64,000 nucleotides of DNA from Dactylonectria macrodidyma. Taxonomy: Eukaryota; Ascomycota; Sordariomycetes; Hypocreales; Nectriaceae. Positions 60,596-64,000 of the stretch are shown here, piece after piece. The notes beneath the pieces were generated by a model. The model saw only the letters and a list, made by a program, of their open reading frames with translations. It was not told where the DNA came from and did no database searches. The first letter of the stretch is position 1, and each line of letters begins with the position of its first letter. Made by a program: the position numbers and the translations under genes. The stretch lies in contig JAGMUV010000001.1 in the NCBI GenBank assembly GCA_020744425.1, forward strand, positions 2,976,001 through 3,040,000, written 5' to 3'.

Positions 60596-61065
60596 AATTA
60601 TTATTAAAATAATAAGTAACTATAAAGTACTTAATTTATTATAAATCTCTTTAAATATCTTTTTATATTTACTAATATATTTTAATAATAATATATAACT
60701 ATAGTTAATAAAGTATATTAAGCTTAGTTATATAAAATTATATTATTAGCTTTTTAATATATTTATTAAAATTATATAAAAAATTAATTCTTAGTAGATT
60801 TTAATTAATTATAATACTTATTTAATTAAATTAATTAATATTTAATTAAACCCTTAGCTTCATTTAATTCAATAGCTAATTGAATAAGCTTATATTCGAT
60901 TTAATATGAATCGAACGGGTTAGTAGTAGGTTCGTATCGAATCGAATGAGCTTGTGGAAGATTCGTATCGAATCGAATGTCTTAGCGTTCGATTCGATAT
61001 TCGTAAGACTTGGCGTCGAATGAATCTATCGATTCGACTACCCATTCGATAGATGTCCATCCCTG

Positions 61066-63276
61066 CTCGGAGACGCCAGCGCCAAAGGTGACCTGGCCGG
61101 TGACAGTAGACAATGCGTGGCCAATGAAGGCCTCGATGGCGCCGTTGACAGCACCAGGGAAGTCCAGAGCCCACTTGACCTGCCAGCCATGGCGGGGGGC
61201 GAGCTTAGCCAGCACCACTAGTGAGAGGACCTTGCCGTCCTTCTCAGCTGCGAAGTAGCGGCGATGCTCCTGGTCGACCCAGGGGCGCACCTCAGTCAGG
61301 TGGACTTGCTTGCCCTTACGGGCAGCCTTCCACTCCTCGATGGCAGGGTCGGCGCGGCGAATGAGGTCCTCGTTGGCCTTGACCTCGTGAATCTTGACAC
61401 CTTCGCGCTCAACACGGCGTGCCTTGGCGGTAAGACCGCTAACCTGCAAGGCATTGTGCTTGTCGGCGTCGACGCGCTGCTCCTCAGTGCACGACAAGCT
61501 CCGCCAGCAGAGTTCGGATTCAAGAATCTTCTGGACCTCGTAGGAGACGAGCATCCACACAGGAGTCAATCGCAGGTCAACAGTGATGTGCTTGACAAAG
61601 GTGTGAATGACCTCTGTATACTGGCTGCGGTCGCACAGAGGATCGCCAGTAATCAAGGCGAACTTCTCCTGCTGGACCCAGCCAAGAGCAGCACCAGTCT
61701 CGTGTCGCCAAATCTGGAAGCGGTCATCGAGCCATGATGTGCTGGAGGCGTCACCGTAGTTGGCGATAAGCTTCTCGAGAGCGGGCGGGTGATCGTGGGA
61801 CTGGGGCTTGGTAGTGTCGGCCTCGGGATGGGGTAGGCCGGCGGCCCTGGTCGGGAGAGACTTGGGATCACGATGGAAGAGGGAGGCGTAGCGCACATCG
61901 CCAAGCTCAAGCATCCAGGCGACGATACGCTCAAGACCAAGACCAGCGCCAGCATGGGGGGGAGCGCCGAGCTCAAAGGCCGTCAGATAATCTTCCATGC
62001 CGTCGTCCGACATGCCGGCGGCAGTCATATTGGCCCGGAGTTCCTCTATATTGTGGATACGCTGACCACCGGAGCAAATCTCCTGGCCGCGAACGAAGAT
62101 GTCGAAGGATCGAGTATACTTGGGGTCTTTGGAATCATTGGCAGTATAGAAGGGACGGGCGCTGGCGGGGAATCTGTCGAGGACGTAGTAATTGGTGCCG
62201 AACTTTTCGCGGACAAGTTGGCCGAAGCGGATCTCGTCGGGAGTAGACAGATCCTCCTCCTCGCCGTCGTGGCCATCGTCGCGGAGCATCTGGATACCCT
62301 CGCTGAAGGTGATGATAGGTGTCTCATCCAACCACTTGAACTCACCGCTTAGCCATCAATTGCAGATAACCTCAATCTCTCGAGAGGAGTAGACGGCCTT
62401 AAAGACCTCCTTAAGGAAGATATCGATAAGCTAAATAACCTCGTGGTAATCAGTATCGATAGCCATCTTGAGGTCCAGGCCTATGTATTCAGTCAAGTGG
62501 CGATGAGTGTTGGAGTTCTCGGCACGGAAGACCTGGCCGACCTCAAAGACACGGCCAAAGTCGGCGGAGACGGACATTTGCTTGGCGAGTTGAGGGCTCT
62601 GAGCAAGGAAGGCCCGGCAGCCGAAGTAGTTAACGGGGAAGACAGCAGCGCCGCTCTCGGTGGCAACGGGCTGAAGCTTAGGAGTGTGAATCTCGACGAA
62701 GCCATGCTTCTCGAGGGTGTTTCGGAATGCGTGCGAGACGAGGGAGCGCACGCGGAAGAGAGCCTGATTGGAAGGGTGTCGGAGATCGAGGATGCGCGAG
62801 GACATGCGGTTGCGCAGTGTCTCAGGAGGCTTGTAATTGCTGAAGGGCAGGTTCTGCACGGGGTTGACGAGGTGAACGGAGCAGATGTCGACCTCTACGC
62901 CAGAGTGTGTCGCCGATCGGATGGGCTCTAGAGGCTGCTTCAAGACACCGCATACTTGCACCAGCGACTCGAGGCTGATCTTGCGCACCCACTTCACGAA
63001 GTCGGCATTATCGGCATCGCGAGCGAGGACACCCGATACGGAGTGAGTCTAATCACGGAGGAGGAGAAAATCGAGAACCTTGGAGAGCGGTCGCTGAGTC
63101 TCAATGCGCGCTCGGAAGGTAACTTTTGTGCCGATAGGGAGAGAATCAAGCTGAGAAATTGTCTTGATCTCGCCAGGATGCACAGGCCAGTCGACGCTCG
63201 TGCTGGTGCGACCACTCTCAAGAGAAGTGCGGCTGCTGCCGCTTGCAGCGTCTCTGGTGGTTAAGGTGCCGTCCAT
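61066..63276 (-). pseudogene. erdS: erdS-like gene, 5' part: AspRS fused to DUF2156 transferase
   Basis: ErdS proteins charge tRNA-Asp and transfer the aspartate to ergosterol. One minus-strand frame from ATG 63276 shows the anticodon-binding OB-fold (about residues 40-130), class II AspRS motif 2 (FRAENSNTHRHLTEYIGLDL), motif 3 (GAGLGLERIV) and RDPKSLP, then DUF2156 (ALITGDPLCDRSQYTEVI..., RHGWQVKWALDFPG) up to GAGVSE at 61066. The frame is cut by the hAT element; the last 70 codons are at 42604-42395, giving 806 codons in all. It is further broken by TAG at 63051-63049 (RD*THSV), TAG at 62433-62431 (HEVI*LID) and TGA at 62358-62356 (N*WLSG). Each fits one C-to-T change from CAG, CAG and CGA (or CAA with more), consistent with RIP leaking from the repeats. 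Non-functional as it stands. Confidence 0.9.
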
Positions 63277-63323
63277 GCTGGACCTGGCGAGTGGCTGTGG
63301 GACTCGACGCCGCTGTCGCGCAT
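63261..63323 (-). other. Possible upstream ORF overlapping the erdS-like start codon
   Basis: ATG at 63323-63321 opens 20 codons (MRDSGVESHSHSPGPAWTAP) ending at TAA 63263-63261, 47 nt upstream of and out of frame with the main ATG at 63276, which it overlaps. Such an arrangement usually lowers main-frame translation. Whether it lies in the transcript is unknown. Confidence 0.4.
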
Positions 63324-64000
63324 ATTATTGCGGATAATTTGCGCTGTGGTTGCTGTGCGTCTTGTTGGTGAGTTGTTATGTGGTCATGTTGCTGTTTTGG
63401 AAATAGTCGTGGTCGCGATGGAGTTTTTGGTAATACATCCAATGCTCAGCTGGCCTCGGGAGCGGGCGTGCCTAGTGTGGTCCAGTCGAAGGCGCCGGAC
63501 GAGAGAGAAGCAAATGCTGAAAGAGAAGCAGCCAAGGCAACTGAAGTGGGAGACGAGGTCTCGACGGTCGTGGTGCCTTTAACTCGATGCTTGGGTCCCA
63601 ACAGGATGCAAAAAGGCTGAGGCGATGGGAGACGGATTGTCCGTCATAGTGGTCATAGCTGGTTTCGGTGGATGTGGCACTGTGGGTCTGTGAGAACGAT
63701 CCACGCTTGGTACCTTGGATACTTGGGTCAAAGCAATTTTAGGTACCTTGGCGTTGACGATCGGGTGGCGCTGCTTTCGGTTGCTTTCGGACCTTTTGGG
63801 GCTGGGTAAAACTGGCGCCGGTCAGAGGATCAGGGCTGGGGGAGTGTCAGGTTGATGTACTTGCTCGATCGCGGCTGTGGTGTCTGGGGAATAACTTCCA
63901 AGAGTCCAGTACGCCTGTCGTTACGCAGGTAAAGTGCTTGGCTGGCCAAAGATCAAGGCAGGGAAGTACGGAGTAGGTTCAGTTGCTTCTTGTCCGCTCC
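63324..64000. promoter_or_regulatory. Upstream region of the erdS-like gene
   Basis: Balanced composition. Short frames on both strands (63328-63620 and 63442-63218) overlap each other and match nothing I know. No TATA box stands out and no second gene is visible before the window ends. Confidence 0.4.

Larger units (their letters stand above)
42613..61065 (-). mobile_element. hAT transposon inserted in the erdS-like gene, enlarged by nested retrotransposons
   Basis: Inverted ends: CAGAGTCAGACATC from the left and CAGGGATGGACATC from the right, both continuing TATCGAAT. They are flanked by the 8-bp duplication CTCGGAGA (42605-42612, 61066-61073). CAG(A/G)G-type ends and 8-bp duplications define hAT. 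Subterminal repeats of TCGAATCGAATG plus CACTTCC-like words fill about 42630-42785, 48320-48350 and 60890-61045. Excluding the copia and gypsy insertions the element is about 4.7 kb, and it contains a RIP-broken transposase on the minus strand. Confidence 0.9.

Noticed and set aside
60920..62352. Plus-strand frames of 82-162 codons inside the erdS-like gene
   Set aside because: Antisense shadows of the AspRS-DUF2156 frame; the minus strand carries the class II synthetase motifs.
1..64000. tRNA or rRNA genes
   Set aside because: No convincing A/B-box pair or cloverleaf was seen by eye; tRNAscan-SE would decide.

Overview
The window is chromosomal DNA of a filamentous ascomycete (Pezizomycotina). 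The evidence is a spliced sugar-transporter gene with two short GT-AG introns, a broken gene of the fungal AspRS-DUF2156 (ergosteryl-aspartate synthase, ErdS) type, and many transposons mutated to very AT-rich, TpA-rich DNA full of TAA/TAG codons. That pattern is the signature of repeat-induced point mutation (RIP). I cannot name the species.

Layout. 1-12300 is RIP-degraded: unassigned remnants, a solo LTR (357-636), and a truncated Ty3/gypsy element broken up by a 92-bp mini-LTR, three tandem ~1.1-kb repeat units and two MITEs. 12301-19024 is an island of balanced composition. It holds the only apparently intact gene, an MFS sugar transporter (13741-15528), followed by a solo LTR, a kinase gene fragment split by a MITE, and the C-terminal end of a hAT transposase. 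19027-34107 is a pogo/Fot-type DNA transposon swollen from about 1.8 kb to 15 kb by a 12.8-kb LTR retrotransposon and a MITE. 34304-35064 holds a miniature Tc1/mariner element and the 3' half of an aquaporin gene. 35100-41000 is again AT-rich, with MITEs, a solo LTR and a fourth copy of the 1.1-kb unit.

From 42395 to 63276 lies one minus-strand gene, an erdS-like fusion of aspartyl-tRNA synthetase and DUF2156 aminoacyl transferase, cut in two by a hAT transposon (42613-61065). The hAT has inverted ends and an exact 8-bp target duplication, CTCGGAGA. It was later invaded by a Ty1/copia element (42786-48316, TSD ACTTG) and a chromodomain-bearing Ty3/gypsy element (52352-60595, TSD AATTA). Removing the insertion restores a continuous reading frame at the junction. 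Three further nonsense codons in the 5' part are each explained by a C-to-T change.

The biology visible here is mostly genome defence against transposons and its collateral damage: nested insertions datable by target duplications, RIP of nearly everything repeated, and host genes (sterol-aspartate synthase, aquaporin, protein kinase) reduced to fragments at island edges. The most novel-looking pattern is a set of six MITEs sharing one architecture. Their ends carry paired 14-bp direct repeats in a fixed frame, but the core of the 14-mer differs between subfamilies, as if transposase-binding sites had diversified on a constant scaffold.
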